Assembly: GCA_002491195.1 (NCBI GenBank)
Contig: DKVL01000020.1
Span: forward strand, 3,884 to 67,883
Direction of reading: 5' to 3'
DNA from: Lachnospiraceae bacterium UBA7179
Lineage (GTDB): Bacteria > Bacillota > Clostridia > Lachnospirales > Lachnospiraceae
Length of the DNA: 64,000 nucleotides
Shown: piece after piece, positions 41,296-50,151 of the stretch
Layout of the letters: every line of letters begins with the position of its first letter
Numbering within the stretch: position 1 is the first letter of the stretch
The notes under the pieces: generated by a model
Databases searched by the model: none
The model's input: the letters and a program-made list of their open reading frames with translations, nothing else
What the model was told of the DNA's origin: nothing
Position numbers and translations under genes: made by a program

Positions 41296-42222
41296 ATGCA
41301 GAAGAAAGTAATCTATGAATTAAATGCGCTGTACAGGGAGCCGATGCAGGTGACAGGGTATGTGTTCGGCGAGGGCGAAAAGTCCGTGTGCGTCGTCGGC
41401 AGTATGCGCGGAAATGAAGTGCAGCAGATGTTTGCGTGTAGCAGGCTGATTCAGCGTCTGAAAATATTAGAAGAACAGCAGATGATCGTGGAGGGACAAA
41501 GCATTCTTGTCATTCCCTGCGTCAATTCCTATTCCATGAATATCGGGAAGCGTTTCTGGTCGACAGACAATACCGATATTAACCGTATGTTTCCCGGATA
41601 TCATGAGGGCGAGACGACACAGCGCATTGCGGCTGGCGTGTTTGATGCGATCAAGGACTATGCGATCGGGATTCAGTTTGCCTCGAATTACATGCCGGGG
41701 CGTTTTCTGCCGCATATTCGTATGATGCAGACTGGTTTCGAGGACATTGAGACAGCGAGGAAGTTTGCGTTTCCGTATGTGATCACGCGGAACACGCGCC
41801 CGTTTGATACGACGACGCTGAATTACAATTGGCAGATCTGGGAGACGCGGGCATTCAGTGTCTACACGACTGACACGGATGAGATTGACCGCAGGAGCGC
41901 AGCGGACGCAGTGAAGGGCATTGAGCACATGCTAAACAGTGAAGGGATTCTGCGCAGCAGGATTTCTGGCGGGTATCATTACAATTCACAGGTGCTCTGC
42001 GACGACGATCTGATGTCTGTTCGATGTCATACAGCAGGTTTTTATGAGAACAAGGTGTATGTCGGTGAGGAAGTGTACGAAGGGCAGCTGCTCGCTGAGA
42101 TCACAGATCCCTATGAGGGAACAGTGCTGGAGCAGCTTACTGCGCCTAAGGACGGAACAGTCTTTTTCCAGCATAAAGCGCCATTGATCTATGCAGATAC
42201 GGCAGCGGTAAAACTGGTGTGA
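41296..42222 (+). CDS. M14/aspartoacylase-like paralogue lacking zinc ligands
   Basis: A 308-residue paralogue of the preceding gene with the same fold and order, including DINRMFPGYHEGE (against DMNRIFPG) and the C-terminal beta-domain FYENKVYVGEEVYEGQLL. The metal site is gone. HGDE becomes RGNE (R38 for H, E41 kept), the DIHAS histidine becomes Q127 in GIQFAS, and there is no counterpart to the VVEAG glutamate. It is therefore probably a non-catalytic partner, binder or regulator of the active enzyme. CTGGAGG lies ahead of the ATG at 41296. Repeat copy B lies between the two genes. Confidence 0.82.
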   Translation: MQKKVIYELNALYREPMQVTGYVFGEGEKSVCVVGSMRGNEVQQMFACSRLIQRLKILEEQQMIVEGQSILVIPCVNSYSMNIGKRFWSTDNTDINRMFPGYHEGETTQRIAAGVFDAIKDYAIGIQFASNYMPGRFLPHIRMMQTGFEDIETARKFAFPYVITRNTRPFDTTTLNYNWQIWETRAFSVYTTDTDEIDRRSAADAVKGIEHMLNSEGILRSRISGGYHYNSQVLCDDDLMSVRCHTAGFYENKVYVGEEVYEGQLLAEITDPYEGTVLEQLTAPKDGTVFFQHKAPLIYADTAAVKLV

Positions 42223-42315
42223 TGATCATTTCTGCCTGAAAGCAGTCTATGATGCAAATTTGATGCATTCTTCCGATATAATAAAGCAAAATATGTCATA
42301 TATTGGAGGAAAAGT

Positions 42316-44259
42316 ATGAATGCACCAATAAAAATGTTTATAAATCTGCTGCTGATTTGTCTGTTATGTGTGGGTGTGGGATCACATTTCAACCATGAGA
42401 AAGAGCCGATGTCCGCCACACTGACGCAGATTGTCACGCCGCTGCAGACCGTTGGAAATCATATGTACTATGGAAGCCTTGACATAGAATGGCCGGACGG
42501 AGTGACTGCGCAGCTGCAGGAGGCGGATCCAGGCGAGCGCAGGACGTGGGATGCAATTGACCTAAAAGGACTGGGAGACGCCCCATTGGCGCCCAGAATA
42601 TGGATCACACATTACAGGGCGGACTGTGAAAACGAGTGGAGGATCACCAGCGCGCTGCTGGATCTGCTGCCGGATACTACGCTGCAGTATACATACCGTG
42701 ACCGGGAAAACAAGATCAATCTGTTTACCTACACAAACAGATACAAAAGCGGGTATATCTTAAATTGTAAGAACGATATCTATCTTGTGGAAGAGTTAAC
42801 ATATGGGAGTGAGAATGTCTTTGGAGGGCTGCTGGATGACAGGTCTGTCCGCTGGAACAGCGGGCACGAGGCTGGGAACAGGCATAACATGACCTGGATT
42901 AGCTTATTTGACAAGATTCACATAGGGGAGGATTCGTTCCTGGCGCTGCGGTACACGGCGGATGATGGCAGGCGGTGGATCAAGCTGATTTGCGATGAGG
43001 CTGCTGGCATGACGAGCGATGAAGATGTCATTGTTTACCAGAAAATTGAGATCAAGCCAATCAAGGCGTTATCTGAGGAGCAGATAACATATAAGGATTA
43101 CAATTTTGACGGATATCTGGACATCGGAGTGGCATCGGATACAGTCTGGCTCTGGAATCCTGATGAAGAAAAGTACGTGGAGACACAAGCACCGGAGGAA
43201 TTTCTGCAGCTGCTGGGCGAACGAACGACTCTTTTTTCATTTTGGAATAAGATTGACTGCAGTAAGGAAGAATTTACATATATTCCGCAGGGACTTCTGG
43301 ACAAAGTCGCGGATGCGATGCGTGAGGGTACGGAACTGGAAACACTCAAGGCAATGGTCAATGACAGGGAACTGTCCGGGACGGAAATTCTGTCACTTGC
43401 AAAAGTCAATGTTGACCTGCGCCAGACAATTGTGGAGAGGAGCTGGTCGGGAGCGTATCTTATGGTGATGGCAGACGGTGATAATGATGGGATTATGGAT
43501 ATTATCGCAAGAGAGAGTTATGGCGGGAGTGACGGCTCTGCGGAGTTTGTATTTTACCAGGGACAGGAGAACGGTACTTTTCGGCGGACAACTTCATTTC
43601 CCTCTGTGCAGGAGGAATTTGCCATACTCGAATACGACGGCAGAAATTATCTGTTCCGCACGCTCTTTGACTATGAGAAGAAGCTCTATAATGGTATCAG
43701 TATTACATACTGTGTGGATGGAAGACGTATAGAACAGGCAGAACTCATGCTGAAACCCGAACGGTATGAAACGACGCTTGTGAATTGTACGCAGGAAAAT
43801 TACAAAACGTACGCGGAACAGATTGCGGCGGACAGTCTCAATTACAAGGCGTTGTTTGAGGGGGATAAGAACATATTGGGCAGCAGTGAGGAAAAACTGT
43901 CCGATTACGGAAAATACCAGTGTGATCTCGACAATGACGGGGTGGTTGACGAATATGAGAAAGTATTGCGGAGCACAAGCAGTATCAATGTATGTGATTA
44001 TTTGCATTTTAACGGAACGGGCAAGGTGGCTGACACGGTGAATGAGATTCTTTTTTCATTGGAGGGAACGCCGGTCGTGATGTGGGTAGACGCAGTTCAG
44101 GGAAAAAATGTCATCAATGTGATGTCACGAACCGGGCTTGAGGACATTGCGATTACCGGTTTTCTGGTCAGTGGCGCTTCGTATGAACAGCTTTATGATA
44201 TTCGCGTGGATGCAACCTATGATGTTCTTACTATTCATAGTTTATACCCTGCTCTGTAG
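42316..44259 (+). CDS. Large secreted protein with calcium-type motifs
   Basis: A 647-residue exported protein. Residues 1-25 form a signal peptide or anchor (MFINLLLICLLCVGVG). There is a cysteine at residue 18 but no clear lipobox, so lipidation is uncertain. Three D-rich loops, DYNFDGYLDIG, ADGDNDGIMDII and DLDNDGVVDEYE, look like calcium-binding or FG-GAP-like repeats. The rest is mixed alpha-beta and I do not recognise a family. GGAGG precedes the ATG. It sits between the zinc-peptidase pair and a LacI regulator and may be a free-standing gene. Confidence 0.68.
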   Translation: MNAPIKMFINLLLICLLCVGVGSHFNHEKEPMSATLTQIVTPLQTVGNHMYYGSLDIEWPDGVTAQLQEADPGERRTWDAIDLKGLGDAPLAPRIWITHYRADCENEWRITSALLDLLPDTTLQYTYRDRENKINLFTYTNRYKSGYILNCKNDIYLVEELTYGSENVFGGLLDDRSVRWNSGHEAGNRHNMTWISLFDKIHIGEDSFLALRYTADDGRRWIKLICDEAAGMTSDEDVIVYQKIEIKPIKALSEEQITYKDYNFDGYLDIGVASDTVWLWNPDEEKYVETQAPEEFLQLLGERTTLFSFWNKIDCSKEEFTYIPQGLLDKVADAMREGTELETLKAMVNDRELSGTEILSLAKVNVDLRQTIVERSWSGAYLMVMADGDNDGIMDIIARESYGGSDGSAEFVFYQGQENGTFRRTTSFPSVQEEFAILEYDGRNYLFRTLFDYEKKLYNGISITYCVDGRRIEQAELMLKPERYETTLVNCTQENYKTYAEQIAADSLNYKALFEGDKNILGSSEEKLSDYGKYQCDLDNDGVVDEYEKVLRSTSSINVCDYLHFNGTGKVADTVNEILFSLEGTPVVMWVDAVQGKNVINVMSRTGLEDIAITGFLVSGASYEQLYDIRVDATYDVLTIHSLYPAL

Positions 44260-44329
44260 AATGGAAAGTCTATTATGGGGATCAGTAACCCTGATGTCAA
44301 TGTGAGCAAAAGGGTATTGGGATATGAGG

Positions 44330-44375
44330 TTGACATGCTTTTGATTATTTAGTAAAATGTTTACCAGAACATTTT
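44330..44375 (+). promoter_or_regulatory. Promoter and palindromic operator of the LacI gene
   Basis: TTGACA (44330-44335) and TAAAAT (44353-44358) are 17 nt apart. Arms AAAATGTT and AACATTTT (44354-44375, 6-nt centre) form a palindrome over the -10 and start site, a natural place for self-repression. Confidence 0.72.
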
Positions 44376-44397
44376 TGGAAAATAATGGGGGAAGCAT

Positions 44398-45381
44398 ATG
44401 GCAACGATTAAGCAGATAGCAGAAAAGGCGGGCGTATCTCCGGCGGCAGTGTCAAGAGTATTGAATTATGACGAGTCAATTTCAGTCAATGACGAGACGC
44501 GGCAGGCGATTTTTGCGGCGGCTGACGAACTGGGCTACAAGAAGAAGGTGATCAAACCTAAGATCGACAATGTGGCGCTGATCTATTGGGTGTATCAGGA
44601 GGAGGAGCTGGAGGATATTTACTTCAAGGCGATCTACGATACGATTCTGGAAAAGGCGCAGGAGTACAATGTGAAGTTGAAGATCTTTACCAAAGAAGAT
44701 GGTATTGAGGCCATCAGTAAGCCTGTCACAGCGTTTCTTGCAATCGGATGGTTTAACCGCAAAGAGCTCGACTATCTCGCATCGGTTTCGGCGAATGGAA
44801 TTTTCATCGACACTTCGCCGGATGAAAAGCGCTTTGATTCCGTCCGCCCGAATCTTGATTCCATAGTGACGCAGATCGTGGACTATTTCGTGGAAAAAGG
44901 TCATAAAGAAATTGGATTTATCGGAGGCAGCGACCGGAATGTAGACACGCAGGCCAAGGCCATGGACGTGAGGGAGTGGTCCTTCCGGGGAAGTGTCCAG
45001 TATCACCAGTGCATGAAGGAAGCGCATATTCATATCGTAGAAAAGTTCTCGGTGAAGGAAGGGTATCGGATCGGGAAGGAGATTGCAGAACAGGGAAATC
45101 TGCCAACGGCCTTTTGCATCGCCAGTGATACGCTGGCAATCGGTGTCCTTCAGGCATTCAACGAGGTCGGGATACAGATTCCAGAGCAGACAGCAGTATT
45201 CAGCATCAATGATGTGAACATTGCGCAGTATGTATCTCCGCCGTTGACCACCTTTCGGATTGATATACCGCTGCTGTGCGAGTCGGCGCTGGATTTGCTG
45301 CAGGAGCGTGTTCTGCGGGGACGCACGACCACCAAGACGGTGTTTGTCAATGGAATACCAGTGTTTCGGAAAAGTTGTTAG
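44398..45381 (+). CDS. LacI-family transcriptional regulator
   Basis: A 327-residue LacI/GalR repressor. The N-terminal HTH is TIKQIAEKAGVSPAAVSRVLNYD, and the hinge helix region reaches ELGYKKK. The ligand-binding part has IGFIGGSDRNVDTQ, PTAFCIASDTLAIGVLQAF and SINDVNIAQYVSPPLTTF. It probably senses a sugar. The galactan operon 1.4 kb downstream is the obvious candidate target. The palindrome in its own promoter suggests autorepression, but it does not resemble the palindromes in front of the galactanase gene, so control of the galactan operon is only a possibility. A strong terminator follows. Confidence 0.9.
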   Translation: MATIKQIAEKAGVSPAAVSRVLNYDESISVNDETRQAIFAAADELGYKKKVIKPKIDNVALIYWVYQEEELEDIYFKAIYDTILEKAQEYNVKLKIFTKEDGIEAISKPVTAFLAIGWFNRKELDYLASVSANGIFIDTSPDEKRFDSVRPNLDSIVTQIVDYFVEKGHKEIGFIGGSDRNVDTQAKAMDVREWSFRGSVQYHQCMKEAHIHIVEKFSVKEGYRIGKEIAEQGNLPTAFCIASDTLAIGVLQAFNEVGIQIPEQTAVFSINDVNIAQYVSPPLTTFRIDIPLLCESALDLLQERVLRGRTTTKTVFVNGIPVFRKSC

Positions 45382-45389
45382 AAACACGG

Positions 45390-45421
45390 CGAGCGGGGAA
45401 AGGTTTTTCCCCGCTCGTTTT
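45390..45421 (+). terminator. Intrinsic terminator after LacI gene
   Basis: A perfect 12-bp stem CGAGCGGGGAAA / TTTCCCCGCTCG with a 4-nt loop and TTTT tail. Confidence 0.9.
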
Positions 45422-45440
45422 GATCCCTTCTGTGTATGAT

Positions 45441-46412
45441 TTACACTTGAATGCCTGCATCAGCAAGCATTTTTTTCAACTTTTTAATTTCTGCATCCTG
45501 ATCAGCGAGCTTAGTAGCATTGTCAGCGAGTTTGGCATCCTGATCAGCGAGTTTGGCATCCTGATCAGCGAGTTTGGCAGCATTGTCAGCGAGTTTGGCA
45601 GCATTGTCAGCGAGCTTGGCAGCATTGTCAGCGAGCTTGGTAGCATTGTCAGCCAGTTCTGCATTCTGCTTTGCCAGAAGTATTTTGAATTCTACAATTT
45701 CAGGCGCAAGCAGTTCTTTTAATTCCTCACACATTTGATCACCCTCCTGTATCATTTTTCTAAATAGACTGATGTTGGCCTCTGATACGACATTCATGAC
45801 AGAATCCGCGTTCTCCCTGTCCTCATTGTCCTGCAGCTTTGAGGTATTATCCAGGAACCAGCGTGCCTGTTCTCTGCTCATGGTGCGCGTTAGAGCTTTA
45901 AGGAACACATGGTTTTTTCCGTCCAGCTCTTTGGTCACGAGGATCTGCATCGGGAACAGCATTCCGTCGATGCGGTAGATGCCGTCTGACCGTTTGGTCA
46001 CTTGATATAGTTCACCAAGCTGCCGCAGGAGCTTTTGCGGTTTCTGTTCCCGGACAAGCGTGATGGTAGTGTCCCTGTTAAATGTTTCGTCCGCATCTTT
46101 CGCGGCTGTGCTGTGTGCCATCTCGTCTTTGTACAGGCACGCGTAGGACAGTGCCTTGTAAAAAGTTCCGCCGTCCATGCTGTCTCCTGGTGATTTGTAC
46201 TCAAATATATTATTCTTGAGGAAGAAGTCACCGATCTCATTTTTGATGACGGCGTTCTGTTTTTTCCTGATTACAAGAAAATCAATTTGAAGCGGCTTCT
46301 TACTTAGGTTGTGTTCCCTCTCGTATTTCAAGTCTTTTTTGTTTTCCCGCAGTTCCAGTTCGATCGCAGAGCAAAATGCGGGATGCCACTGTATATTATT
46401 TTCGACTTCCAA
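45441..46412 (-). CDS. PD-(D/E)XK nuclease-like protein with heptad-repeat tail
   Basis: A 323-residue protein. The N-terminal third resembles a PD-(D/E)XK nuclease family: IDFLVIRKKQNAV with the first acid and NIFEYKSPGDSMD with E-x-K, then a helical middle. The last 65 residues are eight tandem heptads of the type AKLADNA or AKLADQD ending KKLKKMLADAG, a perfect coiled-coil register. Homologues with the same NNIQWHPAFC start are frequent in Lachnospiraceae, with function unproven. The start is a TTG at 46412 with AGAAGG some distance upstream. The tail length probably varies between strains. Confidence 0.72.
   Translation of the reverse strand: MEVENNIQWHPAFCSAIELELRENKKDLKYEREHNLSKKPLQIDFLVIRKKQNAVIKNEIGDFFLKNNIFEYKSPGDSMDGGTFYKALSYACLYKDEMAHSTAAKDADETFNRDTTITLVREQKPQKLLRQLGELYQVTKRSDGIYRIDGMLFPMQILVTKELDGKNHVFLKALTRTMSREQARWFLDNTSKLQDNEDRENADSVMNVVSEANISLFRKMIQEGDQMCEELKELLAPEIVEFKILLAKQNAELADNATKLADNAAKLADNAAKLADNAAKLADQDAKLADQDAKLADNATKLADQDAEIKKLKKMLADAGIQV
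45493..45668 (-). repeat. 21-bp tandem repeat encoding heptads
   Basis: About eight head-to-tail 21-bp units of the type GCATTGTCAGCGAGTTTGGC on the plus strand, coding seven-residue LADNAAK or LADQDAK units. The units differ at a few positions only. Confidence 0.88.
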
Positions 46413-46816
46413 TATTATATCTTATCCTTCTCTGTTGTTTTGATTCTAATTTAGTATAGCATACAAAATTTTGGCACGCAATAACTACTTGAGTGCACTC
46501 CGTTACGGTTCACACAGGATTTAGCATTTACTGAGAATTATGATTTTACAAGCCATATACAAAAACGTCCATGCGGCAACTAAAAATCAATTTGGCTACA
46601 AGTCTCTTGTTTTGTGTTTTTGGCATGGATTTTTACCTGTTTTTTGATATCTTCTATGATAATTTATATATTTTAGTTGACAATCTGACAGTAAAATGAT
46701 ATATTCTAAATAGTAAATAATTTACTAATAAAAAGTAAATATGCAAAAGATTAAATGGTAAATTATTTATCATAAGCATAAACATTCAAATATTATCAGT
46801 AAAGGAAAGGAGCGTT
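46413..46816 (+). promoter_or_regulatory. Regulatory region of the galactan operon
   Basis: AT-rich region without a gene. TTGACA (46677-46682) and TATATT (46700-46705) are 17 nt apart, a near-consensus promoter. Downstream lie two related palindromes: TAGTAAATAATTTACTA (46711-46727, perfect) and TGGTAAATTATTTATCA (46756-46772, one mismatch), 45 bp apart centre to centre, a likely repressor site pair. The ribosome site AAAGGAGCG precedes the galactanase gene. Upstream of 46650 I see nothing further. Confidence 0.72.
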
Positions 46817-47890
46817 ATGGAGTTTATAAAAGGAATGGATGTTTCCATGCTGCAGGAGTTGGAAGGATATGGTGCAGCATATTTCTATCACGGAAAGCAG
46901 AGGGACTTGTTTGAAATCCTCCGCGAGTCGGGAGTCAACATGATCCGGCTGAGACTGTGGCACGATCCATACTCTTTACAGGGAGAGCCTTACGGTGGGG
47001 GAACAAATGATTTTAAGACCACGCTGGCGCTGGCAAAACGCGCGGTTGCGCAGGGCATGAGCTTTATGCTCAATTTGCATTACAGTGATTTCTGGACAGA
47101 TCCCTCGAAACAGTTCAAGCCAAAAGCATGGGAGAAATTGAACCTGCAGGAATTAAAAGGCAGGGTGTATCAATATACGGATCAGACACTGCGGGCTTTG
47201 AGGGCGGAATCGGTAGAGCCGCAGTATGTGCAAGTCGGAAATGAACTGACAAATGGTTTTTTGTGGCCGGATGGTCATGTGGACAGCCTGGAAAATATGG
47301 TGCAGCTGATCAACGCCGGAATTGCCGCGGTAAAGGCATTTAACCCAGAGATTTCTGTGATGCTGCATCTGGATTTTGGAACAGACAATGCGCTGTACCG
47401 CAGATGGTTTTCTGCGATCGAGAAGTATCAGCTTTCCTTCGAGATCATTGGAATGTCCTATTATCCATACTGGAATGGCAAACTGGAATTGCTGGAGCAG
47501 AATATGGCAGATATCAGCAGGCGATTTGGCAAAGATGTCCTTGTGGCGGAGACGGCAATTGGCTATACTGCGGACTCCCTGGGATGTCATGGAATGGTCT
47601 ACTCGCAGGAACTTGCAGACAAGACGGACTACCCGCCGACAAAGCAGGGGCAGCAGCATTTCCTCAGGGATCTGGCGAAGGCGATCCGTGATGTTCCCGA
47701 TGAACGCGGGAAAGGGTTCATTTATTGGGAGCCAGAGTGGTTACCGTTTCCGCAGTGTGCATGGGCGAAGCCGGCGGGCTGCGAATACACCAATGACAAG
47801 GGCGTGTTGGGGAACTCATGGGCAAATCAGGCGCTGTTTGACAAGCAGGGATATGCAAACCCGGCGTTGGAAAATTTAAACGAAATGTAG
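46817..47890 (+). CDS. Arabinogalactan endo-beta-1,4-galactanase (GH53)
   Basis: A 357-residue glycoside hydrolase of family 53, cutting beta-1,4-galactan from pectin side chains. The (beta/alpha)8 barrel starts at once with FIKGMDVSMLQELE. Then come IRLRLWHDPY, the catalytic acid E143 in QVGNELTNG and the nucleophile E245 in VAETAIGY. There is no signal peptide, so it must act inside the cell on imported galacto-oligosaccharides. This agrees with the ABC importer genes that follow. AAAGGAGCG precedes the ATG. A promoter with two palindromes lies upstream. Confidence 0.92.
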   Translation: MEFIKGMDVSMLQELEGYGAAYFYHGKQRDLFEILRESGVNMIRLRLWHDPYSLQGEPYGGGTNDFKTTLALAKRAVAQGMSFMLNLHYSDFWTDPSKQFKPKAWEKLNLQELKGRVYQYTDQTLRALRAESVEPQYVQVGNELTNGFLWPDGHVDSLENMVQLINAGIAAVKAFNPEISVMLHLDFGTDNALYRRWFSAIEKYQLSFEIIGMSYYPYWNGKLELLEQNMADISRRFGKDVLVAETAIGYTADSLGCHGMVYSQELADKTDYPPTKQGQQHFLRDLAKAIRDVPDERGKGFIYWEPEWLPFPQCAWAKPAGCEYTNDKGVLGNSWANQALFDKQGYANPALENLNEM

Positions 47891-47901
47891 GAAGGAGAAC
47901 G

Positions 47902-49191
47902 ATGACAATGAAGAGAAGAATGGTAAGTGTTATGATGGCGGCCGCAATGCTGGCAGGTGTGATGACAGGCTGCGGAAACGGCAATGCGGGAAGTGGAACG
48001 CAGGCGGCAAATGCGGACAGTGGTAGTCAATCGGCAACAGCGGACAACAGTGCGTCGCAAGGCGGTTCACAGGGACAGGAGATCGTGGTGTGGACACAGA
48101 TGATGGACAATGAGGCGGCCCTGCTGCAGGAGTACGCAAACAAGTGGGCGGCAGAGACAGGAAACACTGTATCTGTGATCTCACAGCAGACAGATATCCA
48201 GCAGTTTTCGCAGGCGGCAAACAGCAAAGGCGGACCTGACGGAATGTTTGGTATTCCCAACGACCAGCTGGCAAACTATGTGTCCGCCAATCTGGTGGAG
48301 GAGATACCGGCCGATCTGTACAATGACGCTGATTTTGTCGATGCGGCGGTTCAGGCAAGTTACGTGAGTGGCAGGAAATTCGGCTATCCCATCTCGGTGG
48401 AGACACCGTTTTTGTTCTACAATACAGAGCGTGTGTCAGAGGCACCTGAGACATGGGAAGAAATGATTGAGCTTGCGAAGGATAATGGCGGTATCGTCTA
48501 TGAGGCGACCAGCGTTTATTATAACCTGGGTATGCTTCGCGCTTTTGACAGCTACATTTTTAAAGAGACGGATGACGGTTATGACACTTCGGACATCGGA
48601 CTCGGGAATGAAAACGCAGTAAAAGCGTATGCGTTTGTCAATCAGCTGACAAATGAATATGGATTTTTCTCTTCAGATATTACATACGATATGGCAAAGA
48701 GCAGTTTCCAGAACGGTGAGTCGGCGTTCTATATCGGCGGGGCGTGGGATGTGGCAGGATTTACAGAGGCAGGCACAGCGTTTGGCGTTTCCGACATGCC
48801 GACTTTGAATGGAAAGGATTTCGTGACGCCCGTGGGCACTTATGTTGGGTTTGTGAGTGCGAAATCGGATGCAAAGGAGGAAACGTTTGCGCTGTATCAG
48901 TATCTGGTGGACAATGCACTGGTTCCACTATACGAGGAGGGCAGCCGTATTCCGGCAACGCGCAAGGCACAGGAGTCTATTGACAATGCCTCGGAAGCGA
49001 CAAAAGCACAGATTGCACAGTGCGAGAAAGGGGAGCCTCTTCCGACCGTCTCGGAGATGGGACTCATCTGGCAGCCTTTTTCAGACAATATGAAGCTGAT
49101 GTTTACAGGTACGATTTCCCCGCAGGAAGCGGCAGGATATATTGAACAGCAGGTGAAAGAGTCTATTGAGATGATGCAGTCAGGTCAGTAA
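47902..49191 (+). CDS. Sugar ABC transporter substrate-binding lipoprotein
   Basis: The extracellular solute-binding subunit of a carbohydrate ABC importer (MalE/family 1), 429 residues. A basic N-terminus, hydrophobic core and the lipobox GVMTGC (cysteine near residue 24) give a lipid-anchored protein. A G, S, A and Q-rich linker follows to about residue 55. The mature domain has IVVWTQMMDNEA at its start and the hinge region YKYQLV-like strands near the end. AAGGAGAACG precedes the ATG 11 nt after the galactanase stop. It likely binds galacto-oligosaccharides released from galactan by extracellular enzymes not in this window. Confidence 0.92.
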   Translation: MTMKRRMVSVMMAAAMLAGVMTGCGNGNAGSGTQAANADSGSQSATADNSASQGGSQGQEIVVWTQMMDNEAALLQEYANKWAAETGNTVSVISQQTDIQQFSQAANSKGGPDGMFGIPNDQLANYVSANLVEEIPADLYNDADFVDAAVQASYVSGRKFGYPISVETPFLFYNTERVSEAPETWEEMIELAKDNGGIVYEATSVYYNLGMLRAFDSYIFKETDDGYDTSDIGLGNENAVKAYAFVNQLTNEYGFFSSDITYDMAKSSFQNGESAFYIGGAWDVAGFTEAGTAFGVSDMPTLNGKDFVTPVGTYVGFVSAKSDAKEETFALYQYLVDNALVPLYEEGSRIPATRKAQESIDNASEATKAQIAQCEKGEPLPTVSEMGLIWQPFSDNMKLMFTGTISPQEAAGYIEQQVKESIEMMQSGQ

Positions 49192-49224
49192 GGAACGGGA
49201 TTGAGTGAAGGAGGACGAATCACA

Positions 49225-50136
49225 ATGAAAAAAAGAAAAGATACCAGAACCGCCTTGTTGTTCATTGCGCCAGCGTTTATTTCCATCGTAATCTTCACGA
49301 TCGCGCCGATTGTTTATACTGTTTTTATATCATTTACCAACTACAATATGTACCATCTGGACAACTATGATATGGTCGGACTGAGCAATTATATCAGCGT
49401 GATTACAGGGAGTATCAGTCAGATATTCTTCCCGGTGCTTGGCTGGAACATTCTGTTTGCTGTGATCTGTACCGTGGGCGGGTACACGATCGGAATGTTC
49501 CTGGCAGTCCTTTTGAACAATCCGCATATGAAAGAGGCAAAGCTGTACAAGGCGATTCTGATCATTCCGTGGGCTCTGCCGGCGACCATTGCCATCCTGT
49601 CCTGGCAGGGGCTTTTGAATGAGAGTGCGGGCGGGATCAATACCCTGTTGAAAATGTTTGGCATCAGCGCTATTCCGTGGATGACGAATGTGTTTTGGGC
49701 ACGAGTCGGGATCATTATCGTCAATCTCTGGCTGGGATTTCCTTATATGATGAATGTCTGCCTTGGCGGTCTGCAGTCGATTGATGCAACGTATTATGAG
49801 GCGGCGCGCGTTGACGGCGCGACAAAGTGGCAGAGCTTTAAAGCCATTACATTCCCGATGGTGCTGCGCCTTTCCATTCCGCTGATCGTGTCCAATTTCG
49901 CGTTTAATTTTAACAATTTTTCCAATATCTTTATGATTACCGGCGGCGGACCGGCGAGGGTTGGCTCACAGTTTGCGGGAAGTACGGATATCCTTGCAAG
50001 TACGATCTACAAGATGACTACACAGTCCAACCGTTATGAACTGTCGGCGACGTTGAGTGTGATTTCCTTTATGATCATCGGTACATTGACGCTGATCAAC
50101 CTGAACCTGTCGGGTGCATTTAAGGAAGTGGATTAA
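49225..50136 (+). CDS. Sugar ABC transporter permease, MalF-like
   Basis: A 303-residue permease with about six membrane segments, the first at residues 11-35. The cytoplasmic EAA loop is YYEAARVDGATKWQSFKAITFPM, which contacts the ATPase. The ATG at 49225 is 9 nt after GGAGGACG, and an in-frame TTG at 49201 is unlikely. It forms a heterodimer with the next permease. No ATPase gene is present in the operon. Importers of this kind often use a shared MsmX-type ATPase encoded elsewhere. Confidence 0.9.
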   Translation: MKKRKDTRTALLFIAPAFISIVIFTIAPIVYTVFISFTNYNMYHLDNYDMVGLSNYISVITGSISQIFFPVLGWNILFAVICTVGGYTIGMFLAVLLNNPHMKEAKLYKAILIIPWALPATIAILSWQGLLNESAGGINTLLKMFGISAIPWMTNVFWARVGIIIVNLWLGFPYMMNVCLGGLQSIDATYYEAARVDGATKWQSFKAITFPMVLRLSIPLIVSNFAFNFNNFSNIFMITGGGPARVGSQFAGSTDILASTIYKMTTQSNRYELSATLSVISFMIIGTLTLINLNLSGAFKEVD

Positions 50137-50151
50137 GGGGGGAAGAAAATT

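Noticed and set aside
45493..45668. Possible CRISPR-like array
   Set aside because: The units are contiguous 21-bp coding repeats without spacers and no cas genes are present.
45276..45722. Open plus-strand frame across the heptad repeat with ISEFG-type repeats
   Set aside because: It arises because the 21-bp repeat lacks stops in several frames. The minus-strand frame has homologue-like domains and perfect heptads, and this one has no ribosome site.
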